DNA of 64,000 nt. Origin: an uncultured Phycisphaerae bacterium (GTDB lineage: Bacteria; Planctomycetota; Phycisphaerae; UBA1845; Fen-1342). Both the position numbers and the translations under genes were made by a program. Below are positions 53,865 to 61,436 of this stretch, piece after piece. Position 1 is the first letter of the stretch, and each line of letters starts with the position of its first letter. Below the pieces are notes generated by a model. That model was not told the origin of the DNA. It did no database searches and saw only the letters and a program-made list of their open reading frames with translations. Location: the NCBI GenBank assembly GCA_937928595.1, contig CALGJV010000017.1:1-64000 (forward strand), in the 5' to 3' direction.

Positions 53865-54944
53865 ATGGCGAAGCTGCGCTTCGGTATCTGCGGGCTCGGA
53901 TGCATGGGGCGGGGGCATTTCGCGCGGCTGTATCAGAACCCGCGAGCGCAGATTACGGCTGTCTGCGACGCGAACGAGGCCCGCCGGTGCGGCGACTGGA
54001 ACGACGAGCTCGGCAACATCGATCTCGTGCGGACCCGGGGCGGCCGCGCGCCGCTGGGCGGCATGGCCCAGTACGGCACGCCCGCGGAGCTGATCGCGGA
54101 TCCGAACGTGGACGCCGTGTTGATCACGCTGCCGACCGTCTTTCATGCCGATGTGGCCGTGCAGGCGCTCGAGGCCGGAAAGCACGTGCTGTGCGAGAAG
54201 CCGATGGCCCTGCGCCCGGCCGACTGCGACCGCATGATCCGGGCCGCGGAGAAGGCCGGTCGGTGCCTGATGGTGGCGCAGTGCCTGCGGTTCTGGCCGC
54301 AGTACACGCTGATCAAGGAGCTCGTGGACGGCGGGCGGCTGGGGCGCGTGCGGCACGTCGCGCTGCGGCGCGTCGGCAGCCCGCCGACGTACTCCGCGGG
54401 CAACTGGCTGCTGAAGGCGGAGCAGAGCGGCGGAGCGCTGCTTGACCTGCACGTGCACGACATCGACTTCGCCCATTACCTCCTGGGCGTGCCGGCGACG
54501 ATCTACGCGCGCGGAGCGGTCGGGCTGTCGGGCGGCATCGACCACATCGTGTCGCTGTACTCGTACGAGGATGGCCGCTTCGCCGTCCTCGAGGGCGGCT
54601 GGTGGCGGGCGCCCACCTGCCCGTTCGACATGGAGATCATGGTCCAGGGCGAGGAAGGTACGCTGCATTGGCAGTCGTCGGCCGGTCCGGACGTCCATCT
54701 CCATCGCGCGGGCGCGGCGACCGAGGTGCTGACGGCCGGCGGTGACGCCCTGGCCGCGGAGCAGGAGTACTTCCTTGACGCCGTGCTGAACAACCGTTCG
54801 GTGGAGCGCTGCTCGCCGCAATCGACGCGGACGAGCGTGGTGCTGGCCTGGCTGGAGCGCCGCTCGGCGGAGTCCGGTATCGTCGTGCGCGTGACGGACC
54901 GTCTGCGCGCGGCGTGGACGGAAGAACCGGCCAACGCAAGTTAA
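53865..54944 (+). CDS. Gfo/Idh/MocA-family NAD(P)-dependent oxidoreductase
   Basis: A 359-residue dehydrogenase. Rossmann motif GICGLGCMGRGHFARL, then VDAVLITLPTVFHADVAVQA and the family signature LCEKPMAL with the catalytic Lys. The C-terminal substrate domain has GGALLDLHVHDIDFAHYLLG, where His/Asp take part in catalysis. Members oxidise sugars, inositols or related alcohols; planctomycetes encode many. The true substrate cannot be told from sequence. ATG at 53865 follows GGAAGG. Confidence 0.88.
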   Translation: MAKLRFGICGLGCMGRGHFARLYQNPRAQITAVCDANEARRCGDWNDELGNIDLVRTRGGRAPLGGMAQYGTPAELIADPNVDAVLITLPTVFHADVAVQALEAGKHVLCEKPMALRPADCDRMIRAAEKAGRCLMVAQCLRFWPQYTLIKELVDGGRLGRVRHVALRRVGSPPTYSAGNWLLKAEQSGGALLDLHVHDIDFAHYLLGVPATIYARGAVGLSGGIDHIVSLYSYEDGRFAVLEGGWWRAPTCPFDMEIMVQGEEGTLHWQSSAGPDVHLHRAGAATEVLTAGGDALAAEQEYFLDAVLNNRSVERCSPQSTRTSVVLAWLERRSAESGIVVRVTDRLRAAWTEEPANAS

Positions 54945-55015
54945 CGGACCGAGCCGCCCAAGGTCCCGTAAAGCGTGCGACGCCGATGGGCCGCTGCGCC
55001 GTCGCCCCGGGGGGT

Positions 55016-55043
55016 TTGACTCATCGCAAGCAATCCCGAATAA
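55016..55043 (+). promoter_or_regulatory. Promoter of the small lipoprotein gene, -10 adjacent to start
   Basis: TTGACT (55016-55021) and GAATAA (55038-55043) are 16 bp apart. Only 7 nt separate the -10 from the ATG at 55051, and no Shine-Dalgarno is present, so a leaderless mRNA is predicted. Confidence 0.5.
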
Positions 55044-55050
55044 CCTGTTG

Positions 55051-55362
55051 ATGGGAAAGCAGGCCGTCATTGGGGCGTTGGCGCTCTCACTCATGGCGTG
55101 TCGTGCGCCGCAGCCCGCGATCATCGCGGCCGCGGACGACGCACCGACGGTGAACCTCGCCCTGGGTCCGACGGCCGAGCACGCATGGCTTGCGACGGAG
55201 CTGTCGTGGCGTTCGGACTGGCCGGCCGTGCGGCTCGGCTATCGGTTCGACGATGTCACGTACTACTACAGCGTGCTGTACAACGAGAACTCGATGTACG
55301 ACCGCAACGGCAGCGTGTCGGATACGCAGGAGTCCGTGCGGACGGGCGTCTGGGTGCGGTAG
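55051..55362 (+). CDS. Small lipoprotein of unknown function
   Basis: A 103-residue protein. The N-terminus MGKQAVIGALALSLMACRAP is a lipoprotein signal with lipobox LMAC, so Cys17 would be lipidated. The mature part has TVNLALGPTAEHAWLATELS, then the Tyr/Asp/Asn-rich VTYYYSVLYNENSMYDRNGS and an acidic-to-basic end GVWVR. No family is recognised. It precedes the three collagen-like lipoproteins by 180 bp on the same strand and may belong with them. ATG at 55051 (a TTG lies directly before it). Confidence 0.6.
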   Translation: MGKQAVIGALALSLMACRAPQPAIIAAADDAPTVNLALGPTAEHAWLATELSWRSDWPAVRLGYRFDDVTYYYSVLYNENSMYDRNGSVSDTQESVRTGVWVR

Positions 55363-55542
55363 GGTCGGCCGGGCGGGACACGGTCGGGCGACAGGCTTGT
55401 GTGACGCCCGCGCGTACGGGCGAGCGAGCCGGTTGTGTTATGGACGCGGTTGATCTCGCAGCGCGGTGCGTTGCGAGAGCGAGGTTTCGAGCGTTACGCC
55501 GAGCGAAGTGTCGGCGGCTGGGAAAGCTCTGAGGAGAGCAGT

Positions 55543-56184
55543 ATGAATCGGGCTTTGTTGGGTGCAGCAGTACTGGCGGCGGTCCTGGCCGGCCTGACGG
55601 TGGGATGCGGAACCGTGAGCGGCGCGGCGATGGACGCCTACTGGATCAACGCCCTTTACAACCAGCAGAACGGCGGCAGCGGGCAGGTTAATCCTGGTCC
55701 CGCGGGCCCGGCCGGTCCGCAGGGCGAGAAGGGCGACAAGGGTGACCAGGGCGACCCGGGGCCGGCGGGTCCGGCCGGACCGGCGGGTCCGCAGGGTCCG
55801 GCGGGTGCCGATGGCGTCTCGACGGCGGTCGTCCGTGGCCGGGTCGACGCGGCGGGTGCGACCACGGGTGGGTCGCCGGAGGTGAGCTCGTCGCTGCTCA
55901 CGACGGGCAAGTATCGTATCGTCGTGACGCTTCCGGAGAGCCTCGATACGAGCCCGGCGCTTTCGCACTTCAACTTCCCGATCCTCGTGACGCCCGAGGC
56001 CCTGCCGCTGGGTGGCGAGCTGGCCGAGATCCCGCTGGTCGCGACGGTGAACCCGCTTCAGTACAACGACACGAACAGTAACGGCTTGCGGGACCAGCTC
56101 GTGATGGAGGTGTACATGCGGAAGCTCCAGCCGAGCATCGAGTTCGTGAACGCCCCGTTCAGCCTGGCGGTGCTGGAGCCGTAG
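55543..56184 (+). CDS. Collagen-like lipoprotein 1
   Basis: A 213-residue protein. Lipoprotein signal MNRALLGAAVLAAVLAGLTV ends VGC (Cys22). After about 25 residues come 13 uninterrupted Gly-X-Y triplets (residues about 50-90: GPAGPAGPQGEKGDKGDQGD and onward), able to form a trimeric collagen helix. The C-terminal 120 residues are a globular domain shared with the next two genes: TGKYRIVVTLPESLDTSPAL, FPILVTPEALPLGGELAEIP, YNDTNSNGLRDQLVMEVYMR and the ending FSLAVLEP. DTNSNGLRD looks like a calcium loop. ATG at 55543 follows GAGGAGAG. Confidence 0.8.
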   Translation: MNRALLGAAVLAAVLAGLTVGCGTVSGAAMDAYWINALYNQQNGGSGQVNPGPAGPAGPQGEKGDKGDQGDPGPAGPAGPAGPQGPAGADGVSTAVVRGRVDAAGATTGGSPEVSSSLLTTGKYRIVVTLPESLDTSPALSHFNFPILVTPEALPLGGELAEIPLVATVNPLQYNDTNSNGLRDQLVMEVYMRKLQPSIEFVNAPFSLAVLEP

Positions 56185-56220
56185 TCAGGCTCTGATCCCG
56201 CCGGAAGTCCGGATTTTTCG

Positions 56221-56268
56221 ACCGGGCGGCGCCACTCGTATGGAGAGTGGAGCCGCCCGGTGTTATTT
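56221..56268 (+). terminator. Compound hairpin terminator after collagen-like gene 1
   Basis: ACCGGGCGGC (56221-56230) pairs with GCCGCCCGGT (56252-56261), and inside it CCACTC pairs with GAGTGG, making a long two-part stem. GTTATTT follows. A smaller CCGGA-AG-TCCGG hairpin with ATTTTT sits just before it (56201-56217). Confidence 0.75.
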
Positions 56269-56348
56269 GGCCCGGGGGATCGCGCTGTTATCGCGACGTC
56301 GGCCCCGCGGGCCCACTCTTTCGTTCAGGAGGGCAGAGCAAGTAATTT

Positions 56349-56381
56349 TATTGGACACCGCTCCCGGTTTGGGCATATAAC
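56349..56381 (+). promoter_or_regulatory. Promoter of collagen-like gene 2
   Basis: TATTGGAC (TTGGAC at 56351-56356) is followed by CATATA/TATAAC (56374-56381), spacing 17-19 bp. It lies about 115 bp before the ATG at 56497. The same TATTGGAC plus a C/G block ending CCCGGT occurs before gene 3. No gene is seen in the 312-bp gap. Confidence 0.5.
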
Positions 56382-56496
56382 TTGCGCCTTGGGTTTCCGA
56401 CCCGGGCGGGGTCGGACGGAGTCGAGGGTCGCTCGGGAACGCTACTCGGACGTTCGGCGTGGCGGAGTCCCAGGGCACATCAGGAGACGCAAGGTC

Positions 56497-57195
56497 ATGA
56501 AGACGCGGGCGCTTACCATGGTCGCCGGGTTGTTGTTGGCAGGGTTATGGGGCTGTGGGAATCAGTCGGACCTCCAGAGCCAGATCGACGAGCTGCAGGC
56601 TCAGTTGACCGATCTGGCCGGCCGGCCGGCCGTCGGCCCGGCGGGTCCGCAGGGCCCCGCAGGTCCGCAGGGGCCTGCGGGAGCGGACGGGGCGAACGGC
56701 GCGAACGGGACGAACGGCACCAACGGAACGAACGGGGCCGATGGCGCCCCCGGGCCGCAAGGGCCCGCCGGGCCGGAGGGTCCGCAGGGACCTGCGGGTC
56801 AAGACGGTCAGGACGGCCAGGATCTGACGGGTGTGGTCGCCAGGGCGCAGGTCGGCCCCGACGGGCAGAACGTCAGCGGGACCCGCGGCCTCGTGTCGGA
56901 GCTCATCTCGACGGGTGTCTACCGGATCGTGGTCGATATTCCCGAGACGCTGGACACGGGCGACCCCGCTGTCGATCACTGGGCCTTCCCGGTTGTCGTA
57001 ACCCCGTGGGAACTCCAGATCAGCGATGAGATTCGGGCGATCATGGTGGCGTCAGTGGAGCCGATTTCGTACGGCGACAGCGACGCTAACGGAAAGCGCG
57101 ACAAGCTGAGCGTCCGTGTCTACATCCGCAAGATCTGGCCCGGAGAACCAACGCTCTGGAACGACGGCTTCGGTGTGCTCGTGCTCGAGCCGTGA
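56497..57195 (+). CDS. Collagen-like lipoprotein 2
   Basis: A 232-residue protein. Lipoprotein signal with lipobox LWGC, Cys20. Residues about 24-42 (LQSQIDELQAQLTDLAG) form a short coiled coil that could nucleate trimers. It is followed by 21 Gly-X-Y triplets, including the unusual run GANGANGTNGTNGTNGADG. The C-terminal domain matches its neighbours: TGVYRIVVDIPETLDTGDPA, FPVVVTPWELQISDEIRAIM, YGDSDANGKRDKLSVRVYIR, NDGFGVLVLEP. The ATG at 56497 follows AGGAG at a somewhat long distance. Probably surface-anchored. Confidence 0.82.
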   Translation: MKTRALTMVAGLLLAGLWGCGNQSDLQSQIDELQAQLTDLAGRPAVGPAGPQGPAGPQGPAGADGANGANGTNGTNGTNGADGAPGPQGPAGPEGPQGPAGQDGQDGQDLTGVVARAQVGPDGQNVSGTRGLVSELISTGVYRIVVDIPETLDTGDPAVDHWAFPVVVTPWELQISDEIRAIMVASVEPISYGDSDANGKRDKLSVRVYIRKIWPGEPTLWNDGFGVLVLEP

Positions 57196-57233
57196 GGCGG
57201 TGAAACCTTCGAACTGAAGAAGTGACGAACGCT

Positions 57234-57276
57234 GACGGCTGGGCGCTGCAAAGGCGGACCCGGCCGTCTTCGTTTT
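57234..57276 (+). terminator. Terminator after collagen-like gene 2
   Basis: GACGGCTGGG (57234-57243) pairs with CCCGGCCGTC (57259-57268), one G-U pair included, with TTCGTTTTC after it. It lies about 40 nt past the stop and closes the gene 2 transcript. Confidence 0.7.
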
Positions 57277-57462
57277 CAGCAGGAGACGCCGCGCCGAGAT
57301 GGGGAGCGGCGCGGCCACAAGCGGCGGGGTCCGCGGACATTACTCCTAAACCGGTGCGCCGAAATATGCCGATGGAACGGGAGCGATTCCGGATTGATCG
57401 GGAGGGCTCATTGTGTCTCGATAATGCGCACTTGGAGGTTTCCGTGCGCAGGCACGGGATTG

Positions 57463-57492
57463 TATTGGACTCGCCCCGGTGGATTCTGTAGA
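57463..57492 (+). promoter_or_regulatory. Promoter of collagen-like gene 3
   Basis: TATTGGAC (TTGGAC at 57465-57470) and TGTAGA (57487-57492) are 16 bp apart, about 100 bp before the ATG at 57592. The upstream block matches that of gene 2. No gene is seen in the 396-bp gap. Confidence 0.45.
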
Positions 57493-57591
57493 TTGTTCGT
57501 TATGGGTCCCGAGAAACGGTGGAAGCGGCTCGCGACGCCAACTGGTTAGCCAGCGGAGTCGGGAGTGCTTCCGTAATCAAGGAGTGGGGAC

Positions 57592-58182
57592 ATGAAGCGG
57601 GTATTGTTCGTGTTTGCGTCTCTCGTTGGGACGCTGCTGTGGGGGTGCGGGTTCGCGTCGCTGGATTCGGGCAGCGTTTTGAACACCCAGGTCCAGGGTG
57701 AGACGCAGTCCTCGCCGACGGGCGACTCGGCTGCGGAATCGCCGGCCATCATCGTCGGCCCAGCCGGACCCGCGGGGCCACAGGGCGAGAAGGGCGACCC
57801 GAGTCGCGACCTGACCGGTCTGATCGCGCGGGCGCAGATCGACGCGCAGGGCGCCAACATCAGCGGGGCGGCGAACGTGGCCAGCGCGCGCCTGGCGCGC
57901 GGCATCTACAGCGTGGTGGTGACGGTGTCGGAGTCGCTGGACACGGGCGCCGCCACGCGCGACTACTACGACTTTCCCGTGCAGGTGACACCCTGGGAAC
58001 TTCCAATCAGCGACGAGGTCCGCGCGACGATGCTGGGATCGTTCGAGCCCTTCGCGTACGAAGACACGGACGGCAACGGTCTGCGCGATCGGCTGACGGT
58101 CAAGGTCTACATTCGCCTCATCCTGACGGGGCTGCCGCAGCTCTGGGACGGCGGCTTCAGCGTACTCGTGCTCGAACCCTGA
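57592..58182 (+). CDS. Collagen-like lipoprotein 3 (short repeat)
   Basis: A 196-residue protein. Lipoprotein signal MKRVLFVFASLVGTLLWGCG with lipobox LWGC, Cys19. A polar linker precedes only five Gly-X-Y triplets (GPAGPAGPQGEKGDP), the rest apparently lost. The C-terminal domain is again shared: RDLTGLIARAQIDAQGANIS, SVVVTVSESLDTGAA, FPVQVTPWELPISDEVRATM, YEDTDGNGLRDRLTVKVYIR, DGGFSVLVLEP. It is closest to gene 2. It converges on the minus-strand membrane protein. Confidence 0.8.
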   Translation: MKRVLFVFASLVGTLLWGCGFASLDSGSVLNTQVQGETQSSPTGDSAAESPAIIVGPAGPAGPQGEKGDPSRDLTGLIARAQIDAQGANISGAANVASARLARGIYSVVVTVSESLDTGAATRDYYDFPVQVTPWELPISDEVRATMLGSFEPFAYEDTDGNGLRDRLTVKVYIRLILTGLPQLWDGGFSVLVLEP

Positions 58183-58230
58183 GCGGTCGCAGCGAAGTCG
58201 CGCGGGCAGGGGGGCAGCCGGACAGCCGCT

Positions 58231-59949
58231 TCACGGCTGGCGCCGATAGACGAACGCCGGTTTGTTGGCCCAGGTGATGCGGGCGAACGGCCCCTGCGGG
58301 GGGAACTGCGCCGCCAGGCGGTACGAACCGGCGTCGATCCACCAGTCCCGCGCGTGAACTGCCGGATCGTCGGCGGTGAAAACAACCCACTCAGGCAAAG
58401 TACGCGGGTCGAGATCCGGGGGCGCGGTGGGTGGCAGCCACACGACGCCGGTCCGTGCGAAGTCCAAGGGCGGAACTGCATAGGGTGCGGGTTCCTGCAG
58501 TACGCCGACCGTGGCGTCGGCGTCCGGGAGCAGCCCGCGGAGGAACATCCCGGCCGCGCGTCGCGACTCATGCTCGCCGCGGGCGTCCGTGGCGAACGCC
58601 GTGAGGTACGCCGGGGTTTTCATGGTCGCGAGGATTGCCACGGCCAGAGCCAGTGCGAGCCCCGGTCGGGTCCGCGCCAGTTGCATGACGGCGGTCGCGG
58701 CACATACGCAGAGAACCGTGGCCGGCAGGAGAAGGAAGCGTGCGAACTCCGCCGGCTTGCCCGCGCCGAGGAGAAGGGCCAGCACGAGGAGGGCCAGCGC
58801 GGGAGCGGCGACGGTCGCAGCCGGTCGGCTGCGGCGCAACAGGAGGACGCCGCTGACCAGGCCGATGATCGGGGTGAGAGCGCCGGCTGCTTCAGGCAGC
58901 AGTTGGGCCACACGAAGCGCCCCCGCAGGCGCGCGCGCCGCCTGGTCGCGGTACATCGCAAAACTGTTGCCGAGGTTGCTCTCCAGCGTGGCTCCCCCTT
59001 TCGCAGCGTGCTTCACGATGTACGGATTCGTCGCCGCGTACACGAGGAATGCCAGCCCCGCGCTCCAGACGAGGGCGCGCCGCGGGACACTGCGGTAGGC
59101 CGCCAGCGGCAAGTAGAGCAGGAGGGCGGCGATCCCGGTGAGGACGAAGGCGAATGCGCCGCCGGCGCTCAGCGCAAGGCGCACGAGGTCCCGCGTGCGG
59201 CCGCGGCGCACGACGTCAAGTGCCGCGAGCATCGCCCAGAGGGTCAGTGCCGCCGACGGGAGGTGGGGCTTGGCCTCGAGCGCGGCGGTGATGAAGACCG
59301 GCGACGCAGCGGTGAGGATGGCAGCGAACCAGCCGGCCCGCCGCCCCGCCGCCCGCGCGGCGAGACGGAACACGGCCACGAGCGTAAAGAGACCGGCCAG
59401 CAGCGAAAGGGAGCGGGCGGCGACGTAGAAGCCGGCGAAGCCCTCCGGCTGTGCCACGTAGTACGCGGCGTCCGACGTCAGGTGCAGCAGGCCCGCGAGG
59501 CTCGCGCCGGCCAAGACGGTGCCGACGAGATAAACGTAAGCCCCCCCATACTGGTAGAGGCGCGGGTCGAAGTCGAGCCGGCGGGGGTTCATCCGTTGCA
59601 GGGCGCGGAGCGTGATCATCTCGTCGGGTTGGCGGGAGTACAGCCGGTAGCGGCGCAGGATTTCGCCGCGGGCCGCCTCGTCGGGGGTCAGGTTGACCAG
59701 TCGATCACGCTGTAGGACGGGGTTGAGGTCGGTGTCGGCTCCGGCGGACCGCTGGCGAAGGGCCTCGACGTCGGCGGCGAGGCTGTAGCGGTCGGGTTCC
59801 CACGGCGGGTCGCCGCCGAAGAGCAGGTCGTCGTTGCGCGACGAGGGCAGACCCCAGAGCGCCAGCGGCGCCATCACCACGAGCCACAGCGCCAGCGCTG
59901 CGACGCCCGTCGCGCGGCGGTGGCGATGACGGGACTCCGGAGCCTTCAT
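58231..59949 (-). CDS. GT-C-type membrane glycosyltransferase-like protein
   Basis: A 572-residue membrane protein with about 11 helices. After the first helix (VAALALWLVVMAPLALWGLP) comes an extracytoplasmic loop with NDDLLFGGDPPWEPDRY, where acidic residues sit as in the first loop of PMT/ArnT-type enzymes, then FDPRLYQYGGAYVYLVG. These enzymes use polyprenyl-phosphate sugars to glycosylate proteins or lipids. The last 100 residues are a soluble domain. Its start overlaps the ubiA stop by 4 nt, so it belongs to the same transcript as ubiX-ubiA; polyprenyl chemistry links them loosely. Donor and acceptor unknown. Confidence 0.68.
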   Translation of the reverse strand: MKAPESRHRHRRATGVAALALWLVVMAPLALWGLPSSRNDDLLFGGDPPWEPDRYSLAADVEALRQRSAGADTDLNPVLQRDRLVNLTPDEAARGEILRRYRLYSRQPDEMITLRALQRMNPRRLDFDPRLYQYGGAYVYLVGTVLAGASLAGLLHLTSDAAYYVAQPEGFAGFYVAARSLSLLAGLFTLVAVFRLAARAAGRRAGWFAAILTAASPVFITAALEAKPHLPSAALTLWAMLAALDVVRRGRTRDLVRLALSAGGAFAFVLTGIAALLLYLPLAAYRSVPRRALVWSAGLAFLVYAATNPYIVKHAAKGGATLESNLGNSFAMYRDQAARAPAGALRVAQLLPEAAGALTPIIGLVSGVLLLRRSRPAATVAAPALALLVLALLLGAGKPAEFARFLLLPATVLCVCAATAVMQLARTRPGLALALAVAILATMKTPAYLTAFATDARGEHESRRAAGMFLRGLLPDADATVGVLQEPAPYAVPPLDFARTGVVWLPPTAPPDLDPRTLPEWVVFTADDPAVHARDWWIDAGSYRLAAQFPPQGPFARITWANKPAFVYRRQP

Positions 59950-60830
59950 GTGAGCAGTACATCCGCGATGCCGAGCGCGCCCAGGACGAGCCCGACCACG
60001 CCGTTGATCGTGAAGAAAGCCAGATTGACCCGCCGCAGATCGTGCGGCCGCACCAGCGCGTTCTCAATCAGCAGCAGCGCCGCGCCGCAACCGACGCCGA
60101 CGAAGTACAGCGATCCAAGGCGAGCTGCGAGACCGACGGCGACCAACGCGGCGACCGAGAGCGCATGGGAAACGCGGGCCAGCCACAACGCCGGCGCCAC
60201 GCCCAGGCGGGCCGGCAGGCTGTGCAGTCCCTGCGCGCGGTCGAAAGCGACATCCTGACAGGCGTAGATGATGTCGAATCCGCCGACCCAGGTCACGACC
60301 GCCAGCACGAGCCAGACCGTTGCCCAGCCGAGCGTGTCCGGCGCGACGGCGATCCAGGCGGCGAAAGGAGCCGCGCCGAGCGCGGACCCGAGCACGAAGT
60401 GCGACCAGCGCGTGAATCGCTTCGTGTACGAGTAAAGACACAACCACGCGAGCACGACGGGGGCCAAGAGGACCGGCCAGCCGTTGTCACACAGCCACCA
60501 GAATCCGGCGGCGGCCAGCAGGAACGCCGCGGCGGCCAGGCCGAAGAAGCCCCACGCCGCGGCGCGCGAGATCCGGCCGGCCGGCAAGGGGCGATCGGCA
60601 GTGCGGGGATTGAGGGCATCGTAGCGGACGTCCGCGAGGCGATTGAACGTCATGGCGGCGCTGCGGGCGGCGACCATGCAGACGACGATCAGCAGCAGTT
60701 GCGTCGGCGTCGGACGCGCCGGGCGGGCGGCCAAAAAAGTCGCCAAGAGGGCGAACGGCAACGCGAACACGGAGTGGCTGAACTTGATCATCTCGCCCCA
60801 CGTCCGCGCGGTTGCCGCTAGTCCGGCCAT
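59946..60830 (-). CDS. ubiA: UbiA-family polyprenyltransferase
   Basis: A 294-residue, 8-9-helix prenyltransferase. The two Mg2+-diphosphate motifs are NRLADVRYDALNPRTADRPL and DIIYACQDVAFDRAQGLHSL, with YSYTKRFTRWSHFVLG between them. It joins a polyprenyl diphosphate to an aromatic acid. As planctomycetes usually make menaquinone, the enzyme may be the futalosine-pathway MqnP type rather than a true 4-hydroxybenzoate transferase. It starts 3 bp after ubiX, whose product makes prenyl-FMN for the decarboxylase of such pathways. Confidence 0.87.
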   Translation of the reverse strand: MAGLAATARTWGEMIKFSHSVFALPFALLATFLAARPARPTPTQLLLIVVCMVAARSAAMTFNRLADVRYDALNPRTADRPLPAGRISRAAAWGFFGLAAAAFLLAAAGFWWLCDNGWPVLLAPVVLAWLCLYSYTKRFTRWSHFVLGSALGAAPFAAWIAVAPDTLGWATVWLVLAVVTWVGGFDIIYACQDVAFDRAQGLHSLPARLGVAPALWLARVSHALSVAALVAVGLAARLGSLYFVGVGCGAALLLIENALVRPHDLRRVNLAFFTINGVVGLVLGALGIADVLLT

Positions 60831-60833
60831 GGG

Positions 60834-61436
60834 TCACTCCTCGGGGGCGGGCGGTGCCGCCGCCGGGTCCCACCGGATCGCGAGGCGGTGCGAGATGCCG
60901 AGCAGATCGAGCACGCGGCCGACGACGAAGTCGACCAGGTCCTCCACGCGCTGCGGCCGCAGGTAAAACCCGGGACAGGCGGGACAGATCAGCGCGCCGG
61001 CCTGGCTGGCGCGCAGCATGTTCGCGATCTCGATCTGCGAGAGCGGCATCTCGCGCGGCACGAGGATCAGGCGGCGGGCCTCCTTCAGCGTGACCATCGC
61101 GGCACGGGCGACCAGGTCGTCGGCCGTGCCCGCCGCGATCGCGGCGAGCGTGTTGCTGCTGCACGGACAGATGACCATGCCGGCCGTGAGAAAGGAGCCG
61201 CTGGCGATCCGGGCGGCCTGGTCGCGGTGGGGGTAGAGCGTAACGTTCTCGGCCGGGCGGCCGAGCAGGTCCGCGACGGTGGGGCGGCGGACCCCAAGCT
61301 CCTCGGCCAGGATCCGGGCGCCGTGGGGCGAAACGACAAGGTGGACGTGCGTGTCGCTGTCCGCGAGGCACTGGAGCAGGCGGCGGGCGTACGGCGCGCC
61401 ACTGGCGCCGGTGATACCCAGGACGACGTGCTTCAT
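60834..61436 (-). CDS. ubiX: Flavin prenyltransferase UbiX
   Basis: A 200-residue flavoprotein that attaches dimethylallyl phosphate to FMN, forming prenyl-FMN for UbiD-type decarboxylases. Motifs are VVLGITGASGAPYARRLL, MVICPCSSNTLAAIAAGTAD, LVPREMPLSQIEIANML and PACPGFYLRPQ. ATG at 61436 overlaps the stop of the upstream gene by 4 nt. The matching UbiD is not in the window. The pairing with ubiA points to quinone synthesis. Confidence 0.94.
   Translation of the reverse strand: MKHVVLGITGASGAPYARRLLQCLADSDTHVHLVVSPHGARILAEELGVRRPTVADLLGRPAENVTLYPHRDQAARIASGSFLTAGMVICPCSSNTLAAIAAGTADDLVARAAMVTLKEARRLILVPREMPLSQIEIANMLRASQAGALICPACPGFYLRPQRVEDLVDFVVGRVLDLLGISHRLAIRWDPAAAPPAPEE

Noticed and set aside
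56640-56830. Repetitive GGN/CCN sequence in collagen-like gene 2 as a possible CRISPR or satellite repeat
   Set aside because: The repeat keeps the reading frame with synonymous variation and encodes Gly-X-Y triplets; no spacers or cas genes are present.
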